Shown: positions 25,736-35,446, counted from the first letter of the stretch. The stretch: DNA of 64,000 nt from Bog-756 sp963776225 (GCA_963776225.1 CAVZLL010000004.1:620001-684000); one strand, 5' to 3'. Notes: a model not told the origin generated them from the letters alone. Program-made: numbers and translations.

Positions 25736-28700
25736 CGCGGGTCGTGGTCCGGGTCGGCGTCGCCACCACCGACCGAAGACGACACCGGAGCCTGCTGGAC
25801 GGGCGGCGGGGCGGGCAACGCCCGATCGCGGGGGACCTTCTGGCTCACCACCTTCGACGAGCCCCCCGGGGCCATGGTCACCCCGTAGAGCGCGTCCGCC
25901 GCCTCCATCGTCCGCTTCTGATGGCTCACGATGATCAGCTGGGCCTCGTCCCGGAATTCGTTGACCAGGGCCAGGAACCGCATGAGGTTGACGTCGTCGA
26001 GCGCCGCCTCGACCTCGTCCATCAGGTAGAAGGGCGAGGGGCGGCTCCGGAACACCGCGAAGAGGTAGGCCATCGCCACGAGCGACCGCTCGCCGCCCGA
26101 GAGCAGGGAGAGCCGGCGCACGTTGCGACCGGCCGGGCGCACCTCGACCTCGACCCCGGTGTCGAGCAGGTTCCCCGGATCGGTCAGCGAGAGACGGCCG
26201 GTCCCCCCGGGGAAGAGCGAGGTGATGAGGTTCGAGAAGTGCTCGTTGACGTCTGCGAACGCGGAGTCGAAGACGTGCATGATCTCCCCGTCGAGGGTGC
26301 GCACGACCTGGTGGAGCTCGCGCCGGGCCGCCCGTACGTCCTCGACCTGGGACTCCAGGAACCGGTGGCGCTCCCCGAGCTCGGAGAGCTCCTCCAGCGC
26401 GAGCGGGTTGACCGGGCCGAGGGCGGCGAGCTCCGCCTCGAGCTGGACCACCCGGGCCGCCGGGTCGGTGCCCTCCGCGAGCTCCGGCTCTGGTGCGCCG
26501 ATTGCGTCCTCGGGCCCGCAGCCGAGCTCCCGGTGCAGGGTCTCGACCAACGATTCCCGGCGGATGGTGGCCTCCACCAGGTCGAGCTCGGTGTGCTGCA
26601 GGCGCTCGCGTACCGCGGCAAGGTCGTGCTCGCCGGCCGAGCGCCGTCGGCGCAGCTCTTCGAGGCGTGCCCCGCCGGCCCGGACCGCTTCGAGCTGACG
26701 GCTGTGGCGCTCGCGGAGGGCGGCCAGCAGGGCGTCCAGCTCGACCTGTGCGTCCATGACCAGCCCGAGCAACCGCTCGACGGCCGTGGCGTCCGACTCG
26801 AGCCGGGTCCGGCGCTCGGCGGCCAGGCGGCGCTCGTCGGCGTGCCCGGTGAGCCGCCGCTCGACCTCGCGCAACCGCTCCTCGAGCACCCGTCGCCGCT
26901 CGACCAGTCCGGCCGACCGCACCTCCCACCCGCCGATCCGTGATGTGGCCTCGGCGATGCGCTCGTCGATGCGTTGCCGCTCGGCCCGGGCCGAGGCGGT
27001 TCGCTCCGCGACCAGGGCGCGCTCCCGCTCGAGCGCAGGCATCCCGGCCACCAGTTCGGCAACCCGGGCCGCGTCGCGTCCGATGCGACCGTCGAGCTCG
27101 ATCCGGTTGTGCCGGAGCTCCTCCAGCTCGCCGCGGAGGAGGTCCCGGTCGGCCGAGACCCGCAGGCGCCCGGTCCGGGCCGCCTGGTGGGCGATCTCGT
27201 TGCGGTCGTCCGCCCGGACCGCCTCGGTGGCCGCCTCACGGGTGGCGTCGACCTCGCGGCGCGCGCTGCCCCGCTCCTCGGCGGTGCGGACCGATTCCTC
27301 CCGGCCCACCGCCGCCCGGGCCCTCGCCTCCTCGACCACCGAGGCGGTCACCATCCCCCCGCTCGCCCGGACCCGCCAGCCGGCGGAGGAGAAGCGGTCG
27401 CCCTCGCTGGTGACCACCACCAGATCCGGTCGGGAGAGGGCCAGGTCGATGGCCTCGGACCACCCGGTCCGGGCGCAGCACGAGCCGGCAAGCAGCGTGT
27501 CGAGCACCGCGTCGAGTCCGGGCGGGACCCGCCCTCCGGCGCGTGGCCTCACATGGGAGCGGACCGTCTGCGTCCCGGCCGGCAGTGAGAGCTCGGCCTC
27601 TCCGGCGCGACGCGCGGCGACCGACTCGGTGAGTGCGAGCACCGCGCCGGTGGCACCGCCGGTGCGGAGCCGGGACAGCGCGGCCCGGGCGGCGTCGCTG
27701 CCCGAGACGACCACCGCGGCGAGCGAGCCACCGACCGCGGCTTCGACGGCCTGCTCCCAGCCGGGGTCGATCTCGACCAGGTCCAGCAGGGTCCCGACCA
27801 CACCGTCGACGCCGGCCAGCAATTCCGCGCCGGCCGCCCCCCGTGCCTCGTCGAACGCCCGCTCGAGCGCGTCGGCCCGGGCCACGGCGCGGGCTTGCTC
27901 CTGCTCGGCTTGGCGCAGCGCCTCCTCGGCCACCTCCAGCCGTCGGACCGCGCGCTGGTGGGCGCTTTCCGTCGCGGCCACCGCTGCCTGCAGCTGGTGT
28001 CGGGCCTGCTCCGTCTCGGCCAGACGTTCCCCGAGCTCGTACTCCTCCCCCTCGAGCAACGAGGCGCGCCGCTCGGCCGCGCCGAGCCGGGCGTCCATCT
28101 GGTCGAGGGAGCGGCGGTCGCGCTCGAGTGCGTGCTCGAGCGACGCGAGCTGGCCGCGGGCCACCGTGACCGCCTCGTCGGCGCGCCGACCGTCGGTACC
28201 GTCGCCCCACCCGGCGAGATGGACCTCGAGCTCGCGGGCAGCCTCGCCCGCGGCGGCAACCAGGAGGTCGTGTTCGGGCGCGAGCCTCTCCGCCTCCCGC
28301 TCGGCGGTGATCAGCTCCTCGGCGAGGTGGGCGGCCTCGGCCTCGAGGGTGGACACGACGTCGGCGTCGGCGGCCGCGTCGAGGGCACGGGCGAGCGAGC
28401 GCTGCCGCTCCCGGAGCACGCCGGCGAGCCCACGGGCCCGTTCGACCATGCCGGTCGCTCTGCCGAGCGATGCGGTGAGGTCGGACTCGCGTTCCGCCGA
28501 GAGCGCGCCGGCGGTGCGCTCCGAGTCGGCGTCGAGCTCGCCGAGCTCGGCCTCGAGCCTGGCCTCGTCGGCCCGCTGCTGCTCCCGGAGACCGGTCCCC
28601 CGCTCGTGCCGGCGGTCGAGCACCGAGAGCTCGGCCCCCGCCACGTACAGCCGAACCGCCCGGAGCTCCTCGGCCAGGCCGGCGTGTGAGCGGGCGGCCG

Positions 28701-29328
28701 CGGCCTGGCGTTCGAGGGGGCGGATCTGCCGCTTGACCTCCCTGACCAGATCGAAGAGGCGCTCGAGGTGTTCCTCGGTGGTGGCGAGGCGGCGCTCGGC
28801 CCGCTCCCGCCGGCGGCGATGCTTGAGGACGCCAGCCGCCTCTTCGATGACCGAACGGCGATCCTCCGGGCGCGCCTCCAGGATCGCGTCGAGGTGGCCC
28901 TGGCTGACGATGACGTGCTGCTGGCGCCCGACACCGGTATCGGACAGGAGCTCCTGGATGTCGAGCAGCCGGCAGGGTGCGCCGTTGATCGAGTACTCGC
29001 TGTCGCCCGAACGGAACAGGGTCCGGGTGATGGTGACCTCGGCCAGGTCCGCCGAGAGCTTCCCGGCGGAATTGTCGATGGTGAGGGAGACCTCGGCCCG
29101 TCCGAGCGCCGGCCGGGTGGACGTCCCCATGAAGATGACGTCCTCCATCCTCGCCGAGCGCACGGTCCTCGGTCCCTGGGCGCCGAGCACCCAGGCGACT
29201 GCGTCGACCACGTTCGACTTCCCGCTGCCGTTGGGTCCGACCACCACGGTCACGCCGGGTTCGAACTCGAGGACCGCCGGGTCGGCGAAGGACTTGAATC
29301 CTTTGAGGGAGAGAGACTTCAAGAACAC
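25732..29328 (-). CDS. smc: Chromosome segregation protein SMC
   Basis: 1198 residues, normal length. N-terminal VVVGPNGSGKSNVVDAVAWV (Walker A) and a C-terminal signature SLLSGGERSLVAMAYLFAVF with Walker B FYLMDEVEAALDD. Two long coiled coils flank a hinge around residues 500-640 (ELLAGVDGVVGTLLDLVEID). Start is a GTG giving the typical FLKSLSLKGFKSFADP. Forms a dimer that condenses and aligns sister chromosomes; scpA/scpB are not in the window. Confidence 0.98.
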   Translation of the reverse strand: MFLKSLSLKGFKSFADPAVLEFEPGVTVVVGPNGSGKSNVVDAVAWVLGAQGPRTVRSARMEDVIFMGTSTRPALGRAEVSLTIDNSAGKLSADLAEVTITRTLFRSGDSEYSINGAPCRLLDIQELLSDTGVGRQQHVIVSQGHLDAILEARPEDRRSVIEEAAGVLKHRRRRERAERRLATTEEHLERLFDLVREVKRQIRPLERQAAAARSHAGLAEELRAVRLYVAGAELSVLDRRHERGTGLREQQRADEARLEAELGELDADSERTAGALSAERESDLTASLGRATGMVERARGLAGVLRERQRSLARALDAAADADVVSTLEAEAAHLAEELITAEREAERLAPEHDLLVAAAGEAARELEVHLAGWGDGTDGRRADEAVTVARGQLASLEHALERDRRSLDQMDARLGAAERRASLLEGEEYELGERLAETEQARHQLQAAVAATESAHQRAVRRLEVAEEALRQAEQEQARAVARADALERAFDEARGAAGAELLAGVDGVVGTLLDLVEIDPGWEQAVEAAVGGSLAAVVVSGSDAARAALSRLRTGGATGAVLALTESVAARRAGEAELSLPAGTQTVRSHVRPRAGGRVPPGLDAVLDTLLAGSCCARTGWSEAIDLALSRPDLVVVTSEGDRFSSAGWRVRASGGMVTASVVEEARARAAVGREESVRTAEERGSARREVDATREAATEAVRADDRNEIAHQAARTGRLRVSADRDLLRGELEELRHNRIELDGRIGRDAARVAELVAGMPALERERALVAERTASARAERQRIDERIAEATSRIGGWEVRSAGLVERRRVLEERLREVERRLTGHADERRLAAERRTRLESDATAVERLLGLVMDAQVELDALLAALRERHSRQLEAVRAGGARLEELRRRRSAGEHDLAAVRERLQHTELDLVEATIRRESLVETLHRELGCGPEDAIGAPEPELAEGTDPAARVVQLEAELAALGPVNPLALEELSELGERHRFLESQVEDVRAARRELHQVVRTLDGEIMHVFDSAFADVNEHFSNLITSLFPGGTGRLSLTDPGNLLDTGVEVEVRPAGRNVRRLSLLSGGERSLVAMAYLFAVFRSRPSPFYLMDEVEAALDDVNLMRFLALVNEFRDEAQLIIVSHQKRTMEAADALYGVTMAPGGSSKVVSQKVPRDRALPAPPPVQQAPVSSSVGGGDADPDHDPR

Positions 29329-29385
29329 CGGGCGCTCACCCTACCGGCAGGCGTCGCGCACCGCGGGGTCCTGCTCACACCGGGC

Positions 29386-30228
29386 TCAGACCTGGCAATG
29401 CTCGCAGAAGAACGTCGATCGTCCACCCGACTTCACTCGCACGATGGTCGACCGGCAACGGCGGCACGCCTGGCCCTCGCGGTCGTAGGCCTGGTGTTGG
29501 TCCTGGTAGTCGCCCACCTCGCCGAAGAGGTCGAGGTACTGCTCGTCGGCCAGGGACGACCCGCGGCGCTTGACCGCCTCGGCCAGGGTCTCGACCATCG
29601 ACCGGTAGAGACGGCGCACCTCCTGCGAGGAGAGCGAATTCGAGAGCCGGTCGTAGCGGAGCCCGGCTGCGAAGAGGATCTCGTCGGCGTACATGTTGCC
29701 GATGCCGGCCACGAACTCCTGGTCCATGAGCAGGGCCTTGAGACCGGCCTTGTGCGCCGAGAGCAGGACCCAGAACTTCTCCCAGCTCATCACGTCCTCC
29801 AGCGGGTCGAACCCGAGGTGGGCGAGCTCCGGGAGGGCCCGCATGCCCTCCGCGGGGGCGGCGGACACGAACAGCTCCCCGAAGGTGCGCGGATCGACGA
29901 AGCGCAGCTGGCCGCCCTGGGTGAAGGTGATCACGGCGTGGGTGTGCGGTGCCTTGGGCTCCTTGGCGCTCTTGACCCGCTGCAGCTGTCCGCTCATCCC
30001 GAGGTGGACCACCAGGGTGGCCCCGTCGTCGAGCCCGATCAGGAGGTACTTGCCGGCTCGGTCGATCGACCGGACGGTGCGTCCCTCGAGCTGGGCCCGG
30101 AACTGCTTGGCGCTCGGGTGGCGCCGGACCGTGCGTCCGTTGCGGACCTCGACCCCCTTGATCTTCCGTCCCACGACCTCGCCCTGGAGGTCGCGCCGGA
30201 TGGTCTCCACTTCGGGAAGCTCAGGCAT
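29386..30228 (-). CDS. mutM: Formamidopyrimidine-DNA glycosylase
   Basis: 280 residues from ATG 30228, giving the required N-terminus PELPEVETIRRDL (the processed N-terminal Pro is the nucleophile). Later motifs are the helix-two-turn-helix QEFVAGIGNMYADEILF and a C-terminal zinc finger with CRRCRSTIVRV and FFCEHCQ. Removes 8-oxoguanine and related lesions. It overlaps the rnc 3' end by eight bases. Confidence 0.97.
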   Translation of the reverse strand: MPELPEVETIRRDLQGEVVGRKIKGVEVRNGRTVRRHPSAKQFRAQLEGRTVRSIDRAGKYLLIGLDDGATLVVHLGMSGQLQRVKSAKEPKAPHTHAVITFTQGGQLRFVDPRTFGELFVSAAPAEGMRALPELAHLGFDPLEDVMSWEKFWVLLSAHKAGLKALLMDQEFVAGIGNMYADEILFAAGLRYDRLSNSLSSQEVRRLYRSMVETLAEAVKRRGSSLADEQYLDLFGEVGDYQDQHQAYDREGQACRRCRSTIVRVKSGGRSTFFCEHCQV

Positions 30229-30955
30229 CCCCCCCGCCTCTCTCGACCTCCAGCGATCCGCAGGCCACCTGGGCCGCGACCTGCTCGGCGTCCTTCTTCG
30301 ACCGCCCCTCCCCCATGCCGAGGCGCTGGCCAGCAACGTACACCGTGGCCAGGTACCTGCGGGAATGGTCCGGGCCGAACCCCTTCACCTCGTAGGAGGG
30401 CACGCCTCTGCCGAGTCGGACCGACTCCTCCTGCAGCCGGCTCTTGTGGTCGGACTCGCCCGGCTCGCCGACCGCGGCGGTGATCCGCACGCTGAGCAGG
30501 GACAGCACGAGCCGCCGGGCCTCGGCGAGCCCGCCGTCGAGGTAGACCGCCCCGATCACCGCCTCGGTGGCGTCCGCCAGGATCGACTCCTTGGTCCTGC
30601 CTCCCGACTGGTCCTCGCCGCGGCCGAGGCGGAGTGAGCCGGGCAGGCCGAGACCGAGCGCGACCTCTGCCAGGACACGCGTGTTCACCACGGAGGCGCG
30701 CACCTTGGAGAGCACCCCGTCGGAGAGCTCCGGGTGGGTCCGGTAGGTGTGCTCGGCCACGACCAGGCCCAGCACGGCGTCACCCAGGAACTCGAGCCGC
30801 TCGTTGGACGTGCTCCCACCGTGCTCGGAGCACCACGAACGGTGGCGGAGCGCCTGTCGGAGCAGTTCGGGGTCGTCGAAGGCATGGCCGATCCGCTCGG
30901 CCAGCTGTTCGTCTGCGGCCGCAGCGGCGGCCCCCTCGTCGGGTTCGGGCGCCAT
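30221..30955 (-). CDS. rnc: Ribonuclease III
   Basis: 244 residues. The signature NERLEFLGDAVL and the second acidic motif ESILADATEAVIGAVYLD mark the nuclease domain. The dsRNA-binding domain follows (DHKSRLQEESVRLG to RSKKDAEQVAAQVA). Cleaves double-stranded RNA in rRNA maturation. Nine bases downstream of acpP in the usual acpP-rnc-mutM-smc order. Confidence 0.97.
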   Translation of the reverse strand: MAPEPDEGAAAAAADEQLAERIGHAFDDPELLRQALRHRSWCSEHGGSTSNERLEFLGDAVLGLVVAEHTYRTHPELSDGVLSKVRASVVNTRVLAEVALGLGLPGSLRLGRGEDQSGGRTKESILADATEAVIGAVYLDGGLAEARRLVLSLLSVRITAAVGEPGESDHKSRLQEESVRLGRGVPSYEVKGFGPDHSRRYLATVYVAGQRLGMGEGRSKKDAEQVAAQVACGSLEVERGGGDA

Positions 30956-30964
30956 CCGGGCGCC

Positions 30965-31261
30965 TCAGGCCCCTCCGAGCTTCGCGTAGACGTAGTCGAC
31001 AGCGTCGCGGACCGTCCGCAGTTCCTCGAGGTCCTCGTCCTCGATCCTGAAGCCCACCGAGCGCTCGCCGAGCTCCTCCTCCAGGCCTTCGACCAGCTCG
31101 ATCAGGGCCAGCGAGTCCGCATCGAGGTCCTCGGCGAAGGACGCCGACTCGGCGATCGACGAGGGCTCGATCTCCAGGATGTCGGCGAGCAGATCGCGGA
31201 TGAGCTCGAGAACCTGTTGGCGGTCGAGCGGACCCTGTTCGACATGGGTCTCTGCGGGCAC
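30965..31261 (-). CDS. acpP: Acyl carrier protein
   Basis: 98 residues from a GTG at 31261 with AGGAGA four bases upstream. DLDADSLALIELVEGLEEE holds the DSL serine that receives 4'-phosphopantetheine. Longer than most ACPs because of ~15 N-terminal residues and the C-terminal DEDLEELRTVRDAVDYVYA. Carries acyl chains in fatty-acid synthesis. plsX, normally its upstream neighbour, lies 5.5 kb away here. Confidence 0.93.
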   Translation of the reverse strand: MPAETHVEQGPLDRQQVLELIRDLLADILEIEPSSIAESASFAEDLDADSLALIELVEGLEEELGERSVGFRIEDEDLEELRTVRDAVDYVYAKLGGA

Positions 31262-31442
31262 GGCGTCTCCTGTGTGCGGCTCGGGCAGGGTCCGGAATTG
31301 GGCCGCTGGCGGGCACGATGATACCCGAGGCCGGCGTTCACCGAGTCGAAACACTGCCGCAACGCGTCGGACCCGGTGTGCGGCGAAACTGGACGAGTGG
31401 ACGCCGACGTCGGACCCGAGCGCGCCGCTCCCGGCCCCACCG

Positions 31443-33296
31443 TTGGACCAACCCTGGCCCTCCTACCGCCCCGGGGCGTTCTACGACGAGCTCGTGAGCC
31501 CGGACGGTCGCCCCCGTCGAGCCGCCGGGCCGCTCTGGCATCACCTCGCCCAGCTCGGGGCGGCGGCACTCTGCGAACGCCAGGAGGCCGCGGAACGTGA
31601 GATCCGGGCCATCGGAGTGACGTTCACCCTCTACGACGGCACGACCGGCCTCGACCGGCCCTGGCCGTTCGACATCATCCCCCGGATCATCCCCCGGGAG
31701 CAGTGGGAGGCCATCGAGACCGGCCTGGTACAGCGCCTGAGCGCGCTCAACCTGTTCATCGACGACGTCTACCACGAACAACGCGCGGTCAGCTCCGGTG
31801 TCGTCCCCGCCGAGTTGGTCTCCGCCTCGCCCAACTTCCGCCGCGAGTGCGTCGGGGTGGACCCCCCGGGGGGGATCTGGGCCCACATCTGTGGGAGCGA
31901 CCTCATCCGCGACCGTGATGGCTCGGTCTACGTCCTCGAGGACAACCTCCGGGTGCCCTCAGGGGTCTCCTACCTGCTGGAGAACCGGATGGTGGCCAAG
32001 CACGTGTTCCCCGAGATGTTCCGCCACTACAGCATCGAGCCGGTCGACCCCTACGTCGGCAGGCTGGCCAATCTGCTCTCGTCGTTGTCGCCCACGACTG
32101 CTGCTGACCCGACCATCGTCGTCCTGACCCCCGGCGTTCACAACTCGGCCTACTTCGAACACGCGTTCCTCGCCCAGCAGCTCGGGGTGGAGCTCGTCGA
32201 GGGCAGCGACCTCGTCGTGCTCGACGACGACGGCGTCTACGCCCGAACGATCGACGGCCTCGAGCAGGTCGACGTGATCTACCGGCGCATCGATGACCTC
32301 TACCTCGATCCCGAGGTCTTCCTCCCGGATTCGCACCTCGGGGTGCCCGGTCTGATGCGCGCCTGGCGGGCGGGACGGGTGGCCCTCGTCAACGCGCCCG
32401 GGGCCGGCGTCGCCGATGACAAGAAGGTCTACCCCTACGTGCCCGAGATCATCCGGTTCTACCTCGGCGAGGAACCGCTCCTGGCCACCGTGCCGACCTT
32501 GCGGTGCTGCGACGAGACCTCCCGGACCTTCGTGCTCGACAACCTCCCCTGCCTGGTGGTCAAGCCGGCCAACGAGTCGGGGGGCTACGGGGTACTGGTC
32601 GGCACGGAAGCCACCCAGGCCGAGCTCGCCAGTGCGGCCACCGAGATCGAGGACGAGCCGACCCGGTGGGTCGCCCAGCCGATCATCCCCCTCTCGACGG
32701 CGCCAACCCTGTGCGAGGGCGAGGTCGCCCCCCGACACATCGATCTGCGCCCCTTCACCCTGCTCGGTCCCGAGGGCGCCTACGTCACCAGAGGCGGACT
32801 GACCCGGGTCGCCCGGCGGGGGGGCTCCCTCGTGGTCAACTCCTCGCAGGGAGGTGGGAGCAAGGACACCTGGATCGTCGACACCGTCCACGATCCAGAC
32901 GACCCGAGCGCGCCCCGTGATCGAGACCCGTCCGCCAACCGCTGGGACGGCTGTGCCGCCGAGCAGGAAGCACTCGGGCGAGAAGAGGGAGGGAACCATG
33001 CTGCTGGCACGGATGGCCGAGTCCGTCTACTGGGCCGGGCGCCACCTCGAGCGTGCCGAGGGCACCGCCCGCATCGTGCAGGTGCACACCGACGCTCACG
33101 TCGACATGCCGGTCGGTCGGGATGTCGGCTGGGAGCCGCTGCTCTCGATCGTCGGCGTCAACGGCGAGTTCGCCGCCTCCCGCGGGCGGGGGGCTACGGA
33201 CAGGGCTCGGCCGGCGGAGGCGGACGTGGTCGAGTTCCTCCTGCTCGGCGAGGGCAATGCCTCGTCGATCCTGTCCGCGGTCACCGGGGCGCGTGA
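31443..33296 (+). CDS. Circularly permuted type 2 ATP-grasp protein with anomalous 3' end
   Basis: Predicted peptide/amidoligase of the DUF404/DUF407 type. Conserved segments are YRPGAFYDELVSPDGRPR, GVTFTLYDG, PFDIIPRIIP, VYVLEDNLRVPSGVSYLLEN, VKPANESGGYGVLVG and SQGGGSKDTWI. The family normally ends soon after that last motif, near 32900. Here the frame stays open to 33296 and overlaps the alpha-E gene by 299 bases, adding ~130 low-complexity residues that are probably not native. A base error near 32880-32995 may hide the true stop (a TGA at 32918 lies in another frame). The start is unresolved: a TTG at 31443 fits the family N-terminus, and a GTG at 31272 is possible. Confidence 0.8.
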   Translation: MDQPWPSYRPGAFYDELVSPDGRPRRAAGPLWHHLAQLGAAALCERQEAAEREIRAIGVTFTLYDGTTGLDRPWPFDIIPRIIPREQWEAIETGLVQRLSALNLFIDDVYHEQRAVSSGVVPAELVSASPNFRRECVGVDPPGGIWAHICGSDLIRDRDGSVYVLEDNLRVPSGVSYLLENRMVAKHVFPEMFRHYSIEPVDPYVGRLANLLSSLSPTTAADPTIVVLTPGVHNSAYFEHAFLAQQLGVELVEGSDLVVLDDDGVYARTIDGLEQVDVIYRRIDDLYLDPEVFLPDSHLGVPGLMRAWRAGRVALVNAPGAGVADDKKVYPYVPEIIRFYLGEEPLLATVPTLRCCDETSRTFVLDNLPCLVVKPANESGGYGVLVGTEATQAELASAATEIEDEPTRWVAQPIIPLSTAPTLCEGEVAPRHIDLRPFTLLGPEGAYVTRGGLTRVARRGGSLVVNSSQGGGSKDTWIVDTVHDPDDPSAPRDRDPSANRWDGCAAEQEALGREEGGNHAAGTDGRVRLLGRAPPRACRGHRPHRAGAHRRSRRHAGRSGCRLGAAALDRRRQRRVRRLPRAGGYGQGSAGGGGRGRVPPARRGQCLVDPVRGHRGA

Positions 33297-33978
33297 AAAC
33301 CTCCGCAAGGCCCGACCGGTCGTCCCGCGGGAGGCCTGGGAGGCGTGCCACCGGCTCTGGCTCTCGAGCACCGACCACCTCGACGAGGCCGGTTCCCGGG
33401 AGGGCCGGGTCCAATGGTTGCGGCGGGTCGTGGCCGGCTGCCAGCAGATCCACGGGATCCTGCTCGGCACCATGAGCCGGGACGAGGCCATGTCGTTCCT
33501 GGCCATCGGCCAGAACCTCGAGCGGGCCGACCTGACCACCCGGGTGCTCGACGTACGCTCCGACAGCCTGCAGCCGCTGGGGGCCGACGCTCCCTACGAC
33601 GTCGTCCACTGGATGGCCGTGCTGCGATCGCTGGCCGCCTACCAGCCATTCCGCCGGGCCATGCCAGCCCGGCCGCAGGGCGGCTCCACCCTGCGGTTCC
33701 TGCTCCAGGACGACCGATTCCCCAGGGCGGTGAGCGCCTGCCTGGCCGAGACCCGGGCCCATCTCAAGGTGCTGGCCCGTTCCGAGGACGCCCAGGAGGC
33801 CTGCCGCAACGCCTCGATGGTCATCGCCTCCGCCGCCGTTCCGCGGCTGACCGTGGCCGGGTTGGGCGCGTTCCTGGACGAGGTGCAGGTTGCCCTCGCG
33901 CAGATCCACGAGCAGATCGACAAGACGTACTTCCGGCCCACCTTCGCCGGCTGGGGGAGGGAGGCAGCCAGGCTGTGA
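32998..33978 (+). CDS. Alpha-E domain protein (DUF403)
   Basis: 326 residues, mostly alpha-helical. Starts at ATG 32998 after GAGGGAGGGAACC; the N-terminus MLLARMAESVYWAGRHLERA is diagnostic of the alpha-E family, and SFLAIGQNLERADLTTRVLD is a second conserved helix. In known clusters it partners the permuted ATP-grasp and a transglutaminase-like peptidase in a predicted peptide-synthesis or modification system. Its exact activity is unknown. Confidence 0.92.
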   Translation: MLLARMAESVYWAGRHLERAEGTARIVQVHTDAHVDMPVGRDVGWEPLLSIVGVNGEFAASRGRGATDRARPAEADVVEFLLLGEGNASSILSAVTGARENLRKARPVVPREAWEACHRLWLSSTDHLDEAGSREGRVQWLRRVVAGCQQIHGILLGTMSRDEAMSFLAIGQNLERADLTTRVLDVRSDSLQPLGADAPYDVVHWMAVLRSLAAYQPFRRAMPARPQGGSTLRFLLQDDRFPRAVSACLAETRAHLKVLARSEDAQEACRNASMVIASAAVPRLTVAGLGAFLDEVQVALAQIHEQIDKTYFRPTFAGWGREAARL

Positions 33979-34068
33979 CCGCCGCCACTGCGTGAGCGCC
34001 ACCGACAGCGTCGCATGACAGACTCTCTGTGCCGGCCGACTGGGCACCGAGCGCGTCGGGGGTCGCCT

Positions 34069-34995
34069 GTGAGGTATCAGATCGTCCATCGCACCCGGTA
34101 CGGCTACGGCGCGCCGGTGGCCCGCTGCCGCAACGAGGCCCACCTGCGTCCCCGCGACACCGACCGACAGCGGTGCTTGGCAAGTGAGCTGGCAGTGGAG
34201 CCGACTCCAACCAGTTGGAACGACGGGTCGGACTTCTACGGCAACCCGCTGACCAGCTTCGTGGTCGAGGGACCCTTCGAGGAGCTCAACGTGACCGCCA
34301 CCAGCGCGGTCGAGGTCACCGAGGGCAGCCCACCGCCTGTCGGGGGGCCGACCTGGGACGACGTTCGAACCCGACTGGCCGACGACCTCAGCCGGCCGAC
34401 GCTCGACGCGCGTGAGTTCTGCTTCGAGTCACCGCTCGTGTCCACCTCGCGCGCCGTGCGCTCCTACGCCGAGCCCTCGTTCCCCGCCGGGCGCCCGTTG
34501 GTGGACGCGGTCACCGAGCTGACCGCACGTATTCACTGCGACTTCGTCTACGACCCCGGTGTCACCACCGTGACCACCCCGCTGGAGGAGATCCTCCAGC
34601 ACCGGCGCGGTGTCTGCCAGGACTTCGCCCATCTGGCGGTGGGCTGCCTGCGTTCGATGGGTCTGGCCGCCCGCTACGTCAGCGGCTACCTCGAGACGGT
34701 CCCGGCCCCGGGCGAGGACCGGCTGATCGGGGCGGATGCCTCCCACGCCTGGCCTTCGGTGCTCGTCCCGGACTGGGGTTGGCTCGACGTCGACCCCACC
34801 AACGACGTGATGGTCGGGTCGACCTATGTGACCACGGCCTGGGGCCGCGACTACGCGGACGTCTCCCCGCTCAAGGGCATCGTCTTCGGGGGCGGCGACT
34901 CCCACACCCTCGAGGTGGCCGTCGACATGATCCGGACCGCGGACCCCGGCCCACCGCCGTCCCAGGCGAGGGGCCCGGCGGTCAGGGGGAGTTGA
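34069..34995 (+). CDS. Transglutaminase-like cysteine peptidase
   Basis: 308 residues from a GTG at 34069, giving the typical VRYQIVHRTRYGYGAPV beta-rich N-terminal domain. The catalytic triad is Cys in RRGVCQDFAHLAVG, His in DASHAWPSVLV and Asp in WLDVDPTND. Third member of the ATP-grasp/alpha-E/transglutaminase trio; likely hydrolyses or transfers the peptide-type bond made by the ligase. Its last 14 bases overlap the convergent haemoglobin gene. Confidence 0.93.
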   Translation: MRYQIVHRTRYGYGAPVARCRNEAHLRPRDTDRQRCLASELAVEPTPTSWNDGSDFYGNPLTSFVVEGPFEELNVTATSAVEVTEGSPPPVGGPTWDDVRTRLADDLSRPTLDAREFCFESPLVSTSRAVRSYAEPSFPAGRPLVDAVTELTARIHCDFVYDPGVTTVTTPLEEILQHRRGVCQDFAHLAVGCLRSMGLAARYVSGYLETVPAPGEDRLIGADASHAWPSVLVPDWGWLDVDPTNDVMVGSTYVTTAWGRDYADVSPLKGIVFGGGDSHTLEVAVDMIRTADPGPPPSQARGPAVRGS

Positions 34996-35371
34996 CCAAC
35001 GTGCGGGCTGCCATCGCCAGGTAGTCGAGGAGCTCGTCGCGGTCGTGCGGAGCCATACCGAGCGAATCGACCGCGGTGGTCATGTGCTGCATCCACCGGT
35101 CGGCCTCGGTCGGGCCGATGGCGAAGCGGGCGTGGCGCATCCGGAGCCGGGGGTGGCCCCGTACCTCCCCGTAGGTGGCGGGTCCCCCCCAGTACTGCAT
35201 GAGGAAGAGGGCGAGGTGCTCCTTCGACTCGGTGAGATCCTCGGGGTAGAGGGGACGGAGCACCGGGTCGCCGGCGACACCCTGGTAGAAGCCCTCGACC
35301 AGCGCGGTGAAGAACGGCTCGCCGCCCCACCGCTCGAAGGGCGTCCCCTCGCCCTTCCGCGTGAGTCGCAC
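34982..35371 (-). CDS. Truncated haemoglobin, group II (trHbO-like)
   Basis: 129 residues with the 2-over-2 globin pattern: FFTALVEGFYQGVAGDP with the distal Tyr, PLYPEDLTESKEHLALFL, YWGGPATYGEVRGHP and the proximal-His segment RLRMRHARFAIG, then W and M of the G helix. Group II members bind O2/NO and aid respiration or stress defence. It lies alone, antisense to its neighbours. Confidence 0.94.
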   Translation of the reverse strand: MRLTRKGEGTPFERWGGEPFFTALVEGFYQGVAGDPVLRPLYPEDLTESKEHLALFLMQYWGGPATYGEVRGHPRLRMRHARFAIGPTEADRWMQHMTTAVDSLGMAPHDRDELLDYLAMAARTLVNSP

Positions 35372-35446
35372 GACTCGACTGTAGGCCGCGGTCGGTTAGC
35401 CTCGGACCGGCCCGACGCCGGTCGGTGCCCGCCCTGGGAGGTCGCC

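Noticed and set aside
26756..29488. Plus-strand frame of ~910 codons antisense to smc
   Set aside because: Ser/Arg/Ala-rich with no motifs; a high-GC antisense artefact.
31179..31442. Upstream extension of the ATP-grasp gene to an ATG at 31179
   Set aside because: Would run antisense through acpP and adds residues with no similarity to the family.
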